6,077 nt of DNA, taken from CAZGLK01 sp964526375 (GTDB taxonomy: Bacteria > Patescibacteriota > Minisyncoccia > JACQLN01). Position numbers and translations under genes: made by a program. Where the stretch lies: assembly GCA_964526375.1 (NCBI GenBank), contig CAZGLK010000046.1, positions 1 through 6,077 on the forward strand, written 5' to 3'. The notes under the pieces are model-generated. The model did no database searches and was not told the DNA's origin. It saw only the letters and a list, made by a program, of their open reading frames with translations. Of the stretch, positions 1-4,988 are shown one piece after another; the stretch's first letter is position 1; each line of letters opens with the position of its first letter.

Positions 1-35
1 GGATCAACGCGGACTTCACGCAGACTGACGCGGAG
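1..35. repeat. Short degenerate direct repeat ACGCRGA, period 10-11
   Basis: Three copies of ACGC(G/A)GA start at 7, 18 and 28, about 10-11 bases apart, directly before the first gene. The last copy supplies the GGAG Shine-Dalgarno (32-35) of the 62-aa gene. The array may continue to the left of the window. It is the first of several unrelated short-period repeats that fill gaps in this window. Confidence 0.5.
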
Positions 36-42
36 AATTTTT

Positions 43-231
43 ATGAAAAAGAGCCTATCGAAGGTAAAAAAATCAGTGCAGGAGATGCAGGATGAGATTT
101 TTAGGAAAATGTCGGCTGAGAAAAAAATTAGATTAGCGTCAGAATTGACGGCTTTTTGTGTAAAACTCCATCGCTTAAATGGAAACTATAGGTATAGAAA
201 AACTTCTTCTGCAGGTTATACCAATTCTTGA
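43..231 (+). CDS. Small helical protein partnered with a nucleotidyltransferase (putative TA-like module)
   Basis: A 62-aa protein with no membrane segment and a basic N-terminus (MKKSLSKVKK), followed by a probable amphipathic helix around residues 12-46 (EMQDEIFRKMSAEKKIRLAS, then ELTAFCVKLHRL). A GGAG Shine-Dalgarno lies 7 bases before the ATG. The 3' end overlaps the nucleotidyltransferase start by 53 nt in another frame, which suggests translational coupling. From memory, short proteins with a DEIF.(R/K)KMSAE..-like segment often precede AbiEii-like nucleotidyltransferases, which fits a partner or antitoxin role, but this could not be searched. It is not AbiEi: it is far too short and has no visible winged-helix domain. 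The last ~17 residues (from NGNYRYRK) come from the overlap and are rich in Asn, Ser, Arg and Tyr. That a gene is present is fairly sure; its function is inference. Confidence 0.7.
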   Translation: MKKSLSKVKKSVQEMQDEIFRKMSAEKKIRLASELTAFCVKLHRLNGNYRYRKTSSAGYTNS

Positions 232-745
232 AAAACTGGGCATCAACTATTATGTCACCGGAGGTTTGGCAGCTTCATTTTGGGGAGCGCCGCGATCCAC
301 CCTGGATATAGATCTTGTTGTTAAGCTTGTTGAGCCCAAAGTGGCTTCTTTAGCTGCGGCCTTAAGAAAGATTTCTGAATTTGGATATATTGATGAGGAT
401 ACAGCCAAAGATGCAGTTCGTCGCAAGAGTGAGTTTAACTTTATTGATTCTGATAGCGGATACAAGGTTGATTTTTGGATAATGGAAAATGATCCAATAA
501 CGACTGAGCAAGATAGAAGAAAAATAGCTCTCGAAATTGAGGGCCAAAAAGTTTATTTTGTATCTCCGGAAGATTTAATTTTAAATAAGTTGAAGTGGTT
601 TGAGGAATCCCAGTCCACCCGACATCTAGAGGACATCAAATCAGTTTTAAAAAATTGCGGTAAAAAACTGGATAAAAAGTATCTAAAACAATGGGCTGGA
701 AAGCTACAGGTTCTGGATATCCTTGAGGGACTGGGCAGTTTTTAG
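179..745 (+). CDS. Nucleotidyltransferase of the AbiEii/MNT-like fold
   Basis: A 188-aa protein with the pol-beta nucleotidyltransferase pattern: GG at 28-29 in YVTGGLAASFWG, then R39-S-T-L-D43-I-D45-L-V-V, a metal-binding DxD preceded by the usual R.T, and a third candidate acidic residue D98 in KVDFWI. A C-terminal motif SPEDLILNKLKW (129-140) and RHLEDI (148-153) is typical of AbiEii-like and DUF6036-type proteins. Such enzymes transfer NMP groups to a target; type IV AbiE toxins and MNT antitoxins share this fold. The ATG at 179 has no Shine-Dalgarno, but residues 1-22 form the helix expected before the GG motif, so the overlap with the upstream gene looks real and translation is probably coupled. 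The catalytic residues appear intact. Whether it acts as toxin, antitoxin or housekeeping enzyme cannot be told from sequence. Fold assignment is secure; substrate is unknown. Confidence 0.9.
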   Translation: METIGIEKLLLQVIPILEKLGINYYVTGGLAASFWGAPRSTLDIDLVVKLVEPKVASLAAALRKISEFGYIDEDTAKDAVRRKSEFNFIDSDSGYKVDFWIMENDPITTEQDRRKIALEIEGQKVYFVSPEDLILNKLKWFEESQSTRHLEDIKSVLKNCGKKLDKKYLKQWAGKLQVLDILEGLGSF

Positions 746-772
746 TATGTTCTTTTTAATAAGTTCTTTTCA

Positions 773-783
773 AAAGGAGGTGA
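773..783 (+). promoter_or_regulatory. Perfect Shine-Dalgarno AAAGGAGGTGA
   Basis: AAAGGAGGTGA lies 6 bases before the ATG at 790 (GGAGG 9 bases before it) and fixes the start. Nearly the same sequence precedes the genes at 5303 and 5580, while the genes at 179, 2104 (minus) and 4801 (minus) have none. The direct copies of GTTCTTTT at 749-756 and 763-770 just upstream have no clear role. Confidence 0.85.
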
Positions 784-789
784 GTAAAG

Positions 790-1173
790 ATGGCTGATGG
801 AGATCAACGATACACGGCGAGCTTAGTGGCGGACATCTACCGGTCCGTAAAGTGGTTCTTTTTTGTGCCCGTAGCGGCTTTTCTGTCGCTTATGTTAGTT
901 TTGGCAACCTTGGCAGTTTTTGGGCGACTCTGGCCGAATTCTTGGTTGCCTAGCTTACCGATCAATGCGCATCTTGTCAGTGCTGAAGTTGTTGAGGAGC
1001 CCAGCGCTTTGTATCACGATGACGACAAAGGCTTGGTGCAAATCAGCTACGGCAATCAGCGGCAGAAGTACGATGCCATTCAAAAGTGGCACGATGATTT
1101 CCCCGACCGCTGGAACCGGCAGATCTGGGAGGATTCCGAGGAAGGTGTCCTCCTGATCGCCTACGTACCTTGA
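790..1173 (+). CDS. Small single-span membrane protein, unknown function
   Basis: A 127-aa protein. Residues 1-21 are cytoplasmic-looking and basic (R7, R18, K21). A hydrophobic segment covers about 22-45 (WFFFVPVAAFLSLMLVLATL). The remaining ~80 residues are soluble with many acidic and aromatic residues, including HDDD at 76-79, YDAIQKWHDDFPDRW at 94-108 and a hydrophobic end LLIAYVP. The charge pattern suggests N-terminus inside and C-terminus outside. There are no cysteines and no motif I recognise. It starts 44 nt after the nucleotidyltransferase stop with its own perfect Shine-Dalgarno, and a strong terminator follows, so it is the last gene of this plus-strand unit. It could be an unrelated gene or an accessory part of the upstream pair; nothing in the sequence decides this. 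Codon use looks more GC-rich than in the preceding gene, which hints at a different history. Confidence 0.85.
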   Translation: MADGDQRYTASLVADIYRSVKWFFFVPVAAFLSLMLVLATLAVFGRLWPNSWLPSLPINAHLVSAEVVEEPSALYHDDDKGLVQISYGNQRQKYDAIQKWHDDFPDRWNRQIWEDSEEGVLLIAYVP

Positions 1174-1180
1174 TTGTTTG

Positions 1181-1205
1181 GAGACAACCCTTTCTTTTTT
1201 GTCTC
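1181..1205 (+). other. Hairpin GAGACAA/TTGTCTC just after the gene
   Basis: GAGACAA (1181-1187) is complementary to TTGTCTC (1199-1205), with an 11-base pyrimidine-rich loop. It lies 8 bases after the stop codon and directly before the stronger terminator. It may stabilise the 3' end or form a tandem terminator. Confidence 0.5.
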
Positions 1206-1210
1206 TTGCG

Positions 1211-1243
1211 AAAAACCACGAAGTCCGACTTCGTGGTTTTTAT
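1211..1243. terminator. Strong rho-independent terminator, works on both strands
   Basis: AAAAACCACGAAGT pairs with ACTTCGTGGTTTTT around a CCG loop (1225-1227): a 10-bp core stem (1215-1224 with 1228-1237) extended by A/T pairs. A T tract follows on the plus strand and, by symmetry, on the minus strand. It ends the plus-strand unit and can also stop transcripts from the convergent reductase gene, whose stop lies at 1409. Confidence 0.9.
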
Positions 1244-1285
1244 TGTTAACAATCTGACTACGATCGTAGGAGAATTGTTAACAAT
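1242..1285. promoter_or_regulatory. Three perfect 12-bp palindromes on an exact 16-bp period
   Basis: ATTGTTAACAAT (1242-1253), CTACGATCGTAG (1258-1269) and again ATTGTTAACAAT (1274-1285) are each perfectly palindromic. They are separated by 4-base spacers (CTGA, GAGA), so their starts fall exactly 16 bp apart. Such symmetry is typical of binding sites for dimeric proteins. The identical outer sites lie 32 bp (about three helical turns) apart with a different palindrome between. The array lies in a gap between convergent genes, where a promoter operator is not expected. Its function is unknown. An iteron-like, partition or recombination site is as possible as an operator. Confidence 0.6.
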
Positions 1286-1315
1286 AGATTTTTGCAAGTT
1301 GTGAGAGTCTAAAAA

Positions 1316-1348
1316 TGTGCAACATCCGATGTTGTACAGTGTTGCACA
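1316..1348. promoter_or_regulatory. Cluster of GTTGCAC-type half-sites / nested inverted repeat
   Basis: TGTGCAACA (1316-1324) is the exact inverse of TGTTGCACA (1340-1348). A third copy, GTTGTAC (1331-1337), lies exactly 10 bp before GTTGCAC (1341-1347). The left arm can also pair with the near copy as CAACATC (1320-1326) / GATGTTG (1328-1334). The arrangement could be an operator with three half-sites, or an RNA element with two competing hairpins. It lies 30 bp beyond the triple palindromes, still in the convergent gap. Confidence 0.4.
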
Positions 1349-1381
1349 AGCAGGACTCGTGATGACCAAGATGTTAGAAAG

Positions 1382-1404
1382 CTAAAAGCTAATCCCTAAA
1401 AGCT
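1382..1404. repeat. Direct repeat CTAAAAGCT near the reductase 3' end
   Basis: CTAAAAGCT occurs at 1382-1390 and 1396-1404, immediately after the stop of the minus-strand reductase gene. No clear terminator hairpin is formed; termination probably relies on the hairpin at 1211-1243. Confidence 0.4.
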
Positions 1405-1408
1405 GTTT

Positions 1409-2104
1409 TTAATACCCCGCGAATTCTTCAAAGCGGATGTTGTCGTCGGGAACGCCGATTTCAATTAACAGCTGGGTAACGCCGCCGACCATGCCGGGCG
1501 GGCCGGCCACATAAAAAATCGGAGAAGCCATGTTTTTTATATGTTGTTTTAGAAAGGCCTCATCAAGGTGGCCTTCTTCTTTGGTCCAGCGGGCCACAAA
1601 ATTAAAATTGCTGTTGTGGTTTTGCCACTCTGTAAGGTCTTCCACAAAAGCGGCGTCTTCGGGCGCGCGGTTGGAATAAATTAAGGTTATTTTCTGTTCG
1701 GAATTTTTTTCGGTGGCGTCTTTGACCATGCTTCTAAATGGGGTAATGCCAATGCCGCCGGCCATGAGCACGGCTGGTATTTTAATGTCTTGATGCAGGC
1801 GAAACGACCCCAACGGCCCATCAATATGAATCAAACTGCCGATTTCCATCTCGGCCAAGCTCTTTTTCATGGCACTCGCGGTTAAGCGGGTGGCTACCAT
1901 TAAGTAATCGTCCAATGGCGAGGAAGCGATGGAAAAGGTTCTGGTTTTGCCGGTGTCGTCGGCGTATTTTTGATTCTCCAGAGTGATGTCCACAAATTGT
2001 CCGGGCTTAAAAATAAAAGCCTGCCCAGCCAAATCAAAACTAAAGGCCATGGTTTCTCGGGCGATTTCTTTTTTTTCTTTGAGGGTGAAAGTGTAATGAG
2101 GCAC
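1409..2104 (-). CDS. FAD/NAD(P)-binding oxidoreductase, ferredoxin-NADP reductase family
   Basis: A 231-aa two-domain flavoprotein reductase. The N-terminal FAD domain (about 1-105) has the flavin motif RTFSIAS at 55-61 and the second FAD-domain element GPLGSF at 96-101. The NAD(P) domain has AGGIGITPFRSM at 115-126, a YVAGPPGMV nucleotide loop at 198-206 and the family's C-terminal ending FEEFAGY, with a terminal aromatic that may stack on the flavin. No cysteines or [2Fe-2S] domain are present, so it needs a separate electron partner such as a ferredoxin, flavodoxin or other acceptor; none is encoded here. The start is GTG with no Shine-Dalgarno. It is preferred because residues 1-24 form the usual first strands of the FAD domain, which the ATG at residue 19 would remove. 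It is a stand-alone minus-strand gene convergent with the 790 gene. A putative extended -10 promoter lies about 150 nt upstream. The family is sure; the physiological substrate is unknown. Confidence 0.93.
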   Translation of the reverse strand: MPHYTFTLKEKKEIARETMAFSFDLAGQAFIFKPGQFVDITLENQKYADDTGKTRTFSIASSPLDDYLMVATRLTASAMKKSLAEMEIGSLIHIDGPLGSFRLHQDIKIPAVLMAGGIGITPFRSMVKDATEKNSEQKITLIYSNRAPEDAAFVEDLTEWQNHNSNFNFVARWTKEEGHLDEAFLKQHIKNMASPIFYVAGPPGMVGGVTQLLIEIGVPDDNIRFEEFAGY

Positions 2105-2124
2105 GGTATTTATGGGTTGATAAA

Positions 2125-2238
2125 ATAATCCAAAAAATCCGAATGTATCCTAATGCTCCAAATACATACAAAAGTAATTGGGTAACTAGGTAATTGAGTA
2201 ATTAGGAGCATTAGGATAAATTTGTAGTTTGGGATTAT
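2125..2238. repeat. Long inverted-repeat element with an 8-mer tandem core
   Basis: TATCCTAATGCTCC (2146-2159) is the exact inverse of GGAGCATTAGGATA (2205-2218), and outside it ATAATCC (2125-2131) matches GGATTAT (2232-2238). Between the arms sits a tandem array, GTAATTGG GTAACTAG (2174-2189) and GTAATTGA GTAATTAG (2190-2205): four degenerate 8-mers, or two 16-mers differing at two positions. It encodes nothing and resembles a small palindromic repeat or MITE-like element. It lies in the likely leader of the reductase gene, where it would form a large hairpin in the RNA. Confidence 0.65.
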
Positions 2239-2256
2239 GCCATCAATTCAGTAAAA

Positions 2257-2265
2257 ATTATACCA
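2257..2265 (-). promoter_or_regulatory. Putative extended -10 promoter TGGTATAAT for the reductase
   Basis: On the minus strand TATAAT (2257-2262) is preceded by TGG, a perfect extended -10 element. No convincing -35 is seen 16-18 bp upstream, where the terminator hairpin lies. Transcription would begin near 2250 and give a leader of about 145 nt before the GTG at 2104, including the inverted-repeat element. Confidence 0.5.
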
Positions 2266-2268
2266 TAT

Positions 2269-2298
2269 AAAACCCCCGATTTGAAGTCGGGGGGTTTT
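2269..2298. terminator. Rho-independent terminator after the Cys-repeat protein gene
   Basis: AAAACCCCCGA (2269-2279) pairs with TCGGGGGGTTTT (2287-2298) around a 7-base loop, with one bulged G. On the minus strand the stem is followed by TTTTATAT, so it ends transcription of the gene whose stop lies at 2319. It also has a T tract on the plus strand. Confidence 0.85.
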
Positions 2299-2318
2299 CT
2301 AGCAGTTACAACTTCGTA

Positions 2319-4436
2319 CTAGCGCAAAATGTTTGTGATGGGTGAGAGTATAAAGCCGAGGAATGATTGAGTGGGCGGATTGAACCCGCTGGGGGGAAGT
2401 ATCTGCTGGAATTCGCCGCCCGGCGGCGGAGCAAAACCGCCTCCGCTCTCAAAACCACCGCCAGATGACGGAGCAAAGTTGCCCGGCGTGAAGCCGCCCT
2501 CGGGCTGATGGGCGCCTTCAAATCCGCCAGATGGGGGACCAAACTCGCCAAAGTCTTCGGGTGAGGGGAAATTCCCGCCGGGGCCGAATTCCTGGAACGA
2601 TCCTTCAAACTCACCCGGGAACCCGCCTGGCCCGGCTGGAAACTCACCCGGCTGTCCACGGAATTCACCTTGGCCCGGGAATCCAGCTGGTGGCTGGCCC
2701 GGAAATTGGCCGGGTCCACCGGGGAATCCGCCTTGTTCGTCTTCAAACCCTTCATGCTCAAAACCTCCGCCCGACGGGCCGAACTCCGATTCAAAGCCTT
2801 CAGTATCTGACGGCTGAACAAACTGCCTTGCTCGGCCTTCCCTTATGGCGCCGGTGTCACCCTTTCTAAATACTTGGCCGCATTCTCCTCTGTTAGAGGG
2901 GTCGGAACAATACTGGAGGCATTCTATGGGTGAGGAACAGCCGCCCGGGCCGCCAAAACCGCCGCCTTCATCACCACCACCCTGCCCGCCGGGCCCAAAG
3001 CCGGGGATTCCAAAGCCTCCCTGCGGACCAAAGCTGGGTCCTCCGAAGCCGCCACCCGGTCCAAATCCCTCAAATCCTTCGGGGCCGAATCCTGGTGGGC
3101 CAAAACCACCCTCACTGCCTTCAAAGCCGGGTGGAGGGCCGAATTCAGCAAAATCCTGGAATTGTTGTTCAAATTCCTCGGGATTAAAATCCACGCCCGC
3201 AAAATCCTCTGGCCGCTGGCGGAACTTGTTGCCGTATTCTTTAAATTTTTTAAATTGTTCCAAAGATTTATTGGCTTCTTCTTTAGAGAAACCGCCTTTC
3301 TCCACGGCAAAGCTCAAACATTCCTCGGTGTGGGACGGATCCGAACAGAAATCCATGCATTCTTCTTCACCGCGGCAGCCGCCCGGCCCGCCGAATTGCT
3401 CCACCTGCTTTTGAAGATCCATGCCGCGTTCAAAATTTCTAAGATCATCTTCGGAGATTAGACCTTCTCTCTTGGCGAATTCAAAACAGGCTTCCTGATT
3501 GGCGGGATCTTCGCAGTAATCCCGACATTTTATTCCGCGGCAACCGCCGGGCCCCTCTTTGCCGATCATCTTTTTGGCTATGGCTAAGGCCTCTTCGGGT
3601 ATAAGACCATTCTCTTCGGCAAAAGCGAAACACTCCTCTTCGTTGTTAGGGTCGGAACAAACATCTTCGCACTCCCGCCCCCGGCAACCGCCCGGCCCGG
3701 TCTTGCCGATCATTTTTTTAGCTATGGCTAACTCTTCCTTGGGTATAAGGCCGTTTTCCTCGGCAAAGGCTAGGCATTCCTCCATGTTATCCGGATCATC
3801 ACAATACTTGCGGCATTCCGTTTCCCCGCGGCAACCGCCCGGCCCCCGGCCGGCGATGCCTCTAATTCGGGTTGCTTCTTCTTGGGTCATGAACCCGACT
3901 TTGGTGCTAAAATCCAGACATTCTTCCAAATGTTCGGGATCTTCGCAGTATTGGCGGCATTCGTTCTCACCTCGGCAGCCGCCCGGCCCGCGGGTGGTGC
4001 CGGTTTTTTCTTTAATTTGTCTGATTTTCTTTACCTCTTCTTTCGCTATCAAACCTTCCTCGGCCGCAAACTCAAAGCACGCGTCTTGATTGTCGGGGTT
4101 TTCGCAGTATTCTTGGCATTCTATGCCTTGGCAACCGCCCGGCCCGGTCTTGCCCACAACTTTTCTGGCCACCTTAATTTCTTCTGCTTTCATTAGGCCG
4201 TTTTTTTCGGCAAAGTCTAAACAGGCCTCGCCGTTGGCTGGATCGTCGCAGTAAGTTTTGCATTCGTCCAAAGAGCCGCAGTTGCCCAGTTCCGCCACAG
4301 GGAAACTAATATCAAAAGGGTTTTGAGCCGCGGCGTTAAAGGTAAAAAAGGCCCCGACCAAAATTAAGCCTAGAGCGATGATAGTTAAAGAAATATAGTT
4401 TGAGCGATCGTGGTAATAATTTTTAACAGTAGACAT
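2319..4436 (-). CDS. Secreted or surface protein with eight four-cysteine repeats and a Gly/Pro/Phe-rich tail
   Basis: A 705-aa protein. A basic head is followed by a hydrophobic segment at about 14-37 and AAAQ at 35-38, a signal peptide or membrane anchor. Seven repeats of about 43-55 residues run from 51 to about 400. Each has C-x4/5-C-x3-C-x8-C inside GPGGCRG..EC..YC.DP.N.E and EC..FA, then a charged helix GLI..EE. A degenerate eighth copy lies at 499-519. All 32 cysteines fall in these sets, which suggests two disulfides or a metal site per repeat. Residues 401-705 are low complexity, rich in Gly, Pro, Phe and Glu (FGPGGGFGG, EFGPPSGGFEG), and end in a hydrophobic stretch SFLGFILSPI. Repeats 4 and 5 are nearly identical over more than 25 residues, a sign of recent duplication. 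GGTGG lies just before the ATG. Similar Cys-repeat proteins occur in CPR genomes to my memory, unverified and without known function. A cell-surface structural or adhesive role is inference. The overlapping plus-strand Pro-rich frames are shadows. Confidence 0.92.
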   Translation of the reverse strand: MSTVKNYYHDRSNYISLTIIALGLILVGAFFTFNAAAQNPFDISFPVAELGNCGSLDECKTYCDDPANGEACLDFAEKNGLMKAEEIKVARKVVGKTGPGGCQGIECQEYCENPDNQDACFEFAAEEGLIAKEEVKKIRQIKEKTGTTRGPGGCRGENECRQYCEDPEHLEECLDFSTKVGFMTQEEATRIRGIAGRGPGGCRGETECRKYCDDPDNMEECLAFAEENGLIPKEELAIAKKMIGKTGPGGCRGRECEDVCSDPNNEEECFAFAEENGLIPEEALAIAKKMIGKEGPGGCRGIKCRDYCEDPANQEACFEFAKREGLISEDDLRNFERGMDLQKQVEQFGGPGGCRGEEECMDFCSDPSHTEECLSFAVEKGGFSKEEANKSLEQFKKFKEYGNKFRQRPEDFAGVDFNPEEFEQQFQDFAEFGPPPGFEGSEGGFGPPGFGPEGFEGFGPGGGFGGPSFGPQGGFGIPGFGPGGQGGGDEGGGFGGPGGCSSPIECLQYCSDPSNRGECGQVFRKGDTGAIREGRARQFVQPSDTEGFESEFGPSGGGFEHEGFEDEQGGFPGGPGQFPGQPPAGFPGQGEFRGQPGEFPAGPGGFPGEFEGSFQEFGPGGNFPSPEDFGEFGPPSGGFEGAHQPEGGFTPGNFAPSSGGGFESGGGFAPPPGGEFQQILPPSGFNPPTQSFLGFILSPITNILR
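3237..4286 (-). repeat. Seven tandem Cys-repeat units within the surface protein gene
   Basis: DNA of about 141-165 bp per unit encodes repeats 1-7 (cysteines 53-72, 102-120, 154-173, 202-221, 251-269, 299-317, 354-373). The GPGGC junction gives a recurring GC-rich block seen on the plus strand as GCAACCGCCCGGCCC. The eighth copy is isolated at 2880-2942, inside the Gly-rich tail. Unit number may vary between strains by recombination; this is inference from the near identity of units 4 and 5. Confidence 0.8.
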
Positions 4437-4486
4437 AATTCCACCGACCCGAAATATCCGAACCTCACCCGGATGACCCGAAGATT

Positions 4487-4523
4487 ATTCGTGTCATTCG
4501 CGTGCATTCGTGTATTAGTGTCG
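4487..4523. repeat. Degenerate short tandem repeat ATTCGTGTC-like
   Basis: ATTCGTGTC, ATTCGCGTGC, ATTCGTGT and ATTAGTGTCG follow each other at a period of 8-10 bases, in the gap between the two minus-strand exported-protein genes. The 3' part overlaps a small hairpin at the stop of the 91-aa gene (TCGCT at 4521-4525 with AGCGA). It may come from slippage of simple sequence, and a role is unknown. Confidence 0.5.
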
Positions 4524-4525
4524 CT

Positions 4526-4801
4526 TTATTTAGCGAACGGATTAAATTTTACATTGCCGAGAGGATTGGTCTGAACGCCCTTTAGAGGATTAGCGCCGCT
4601 TTCGGCAAAGGGATTGGCCGCCTGTGCCGCCACTCTTTCAGCCGCTTGGGCGGCTTCCTCGGCCTTTCTTTTGGCATCTTCCTCGGCAAATGTTACGGCG
4701 CTCTTTTTGCCGTTGGAATAGCCTACATAATAACCCGCTACTGCCCCTACTATCAAAAGGGCCACGGCCAGACCGGCCATTTTAGATTTTGTTTCTTCCA
4801 T
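4526..4801 (-). CDS. Membrane-anchored protein with Ala/Glu-rich stalk and four NP[FL] octapeptides
   Basis: A 91-aa protein starting at MEETKSKM. It has a short basic head, one membrane span at about 8-28 (MAGLAVALLIVGAVAGYYVG), an Ala/Lys/Glu-rich probable coiled coil at 39-60, and a tail in which NP occurs at 63, 71, 79 and 87, an exact 8-residue repeat (NPFAESGA, NPLKGVQT, NPLGNVKF, NPFAK). A longer start at 4834 adds 11 residues, but its sequence is made of the degenerate upstream repeat, so I chose the inner ATG; neither has a Shine-Dalgarno. It lies 89 nt before the 705-aa gene on the same strand and is probably cotranscribed. Small proteins with such NPF-type tails are, from memory, found in CPR genomes; no function is known. 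The tail may be a short linear binding motif. Confidence 0.8.
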   Translation of the reverse strand: MEETKSKMAGLAVALLIVGAVAGYYVGYSNGKKSAVTFAEEDAKRKAEEAAQAAERVAAQAANPFAESGANPLKGVQTNPLGNVKFNPFAK

Positions 4802-4807
4802 AATATT

Positions 4808-4840
4808 TACGAAATACGAATCGGTTGCGAACATGCGAAC
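4808..4840. repeat. Degenerate TACGAA / GCGAAC direct repeats
   Basis: TACGAA at 4808-4813 and 4815-4820, then GCGAAC at 4827-4832 and 4835-4840, form a 7-8-base degenerate array just upstream of the 91-aa gene start, resembling the ATTCGT array at its other end read on the opposite strand. It lies in the probable 5' leader. Confidence 0.4.
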
Positions 4841-4905
4841 TTGAGATTTGTCTGTTCGGAAATTCGCAGGTGGCTCGTATTTTTGAGCTTTAGATAACTG
4901 CTTTA

Positions 4906-4914
4906 ATTCTACCA
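4906..4914 (-). promoter_or_regulatory. Putative extended -10 TGGTAGAAT for the exported-protein unit
   Basis: On the minus strand TAGAAT (4906-4911) is preceded by TGG, the same extended -10 pattern as at 2257-2265. No -35 is seen. It would give a leader of about 100 nt to the ATG at 4801 and drive both minus-strand exported-protein genes. Confidence 0.4.
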
Positions 4915-4941
4915 GCTATGGGGAAGAAAGGGGAAGGGTGT

Positions 4942-4950
4942 TTATCCACA
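4942..4950 (+). promoter_or_regulatory. Single perfect DnaA-box match TTATCCACA
   Basis: TTATCCACA matches the E. coli consensus DnaA box. Only one copy is seen in the window, so it is not an origin by itself. It lies in the divergent gap just upstream of the minus-strand promoter, where a regulatory role is possible, or it is chance. Confidence 0.3.
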
Positions 4951-4988
4951 CAATGCCCCTAGCAGCTCTGAATTACGAAACGATAATT

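Noticed and set aside
1043..1369. 108-aa minus-strand frame over the 790 gene and terminator
   Set aside because: It reads through a strong terminator hairpin and the antisense of a well-supported gene; its composition is Arg/Ser-rich shadow-like.
2306..2821. 171-aa Ser/Arg-rich minus-strand frame in the surface-protein tail
   Set aside because: Out-of-frame shadow of low-complexity, GC-rich DNA on the same strand.
2845..3414. 189-aa Pro-rich plus-strand frame opposite the surface protein
   Set aside because: It is the antisense of the Gly/Pro/Phe-rich coding sequence. The minus-strand frame has the export signal and conserved Cys repeats.
3559..4089. 176-aa plus-strand frame with repeated SPRQPPGP segments
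   Set aside because: The repeats are the antisense of the GPGGCRGE repeat junctions; no Shine-Dalgarno and no independent support.
3237..4286. CRISPR array, because of regularly spaced GC-rich blocks
   Set aside because: The periodicity is that of an open reading frame encoding Cys repeats. Unit length is about 141-165 bp and the blocks between are coding and related to each other.
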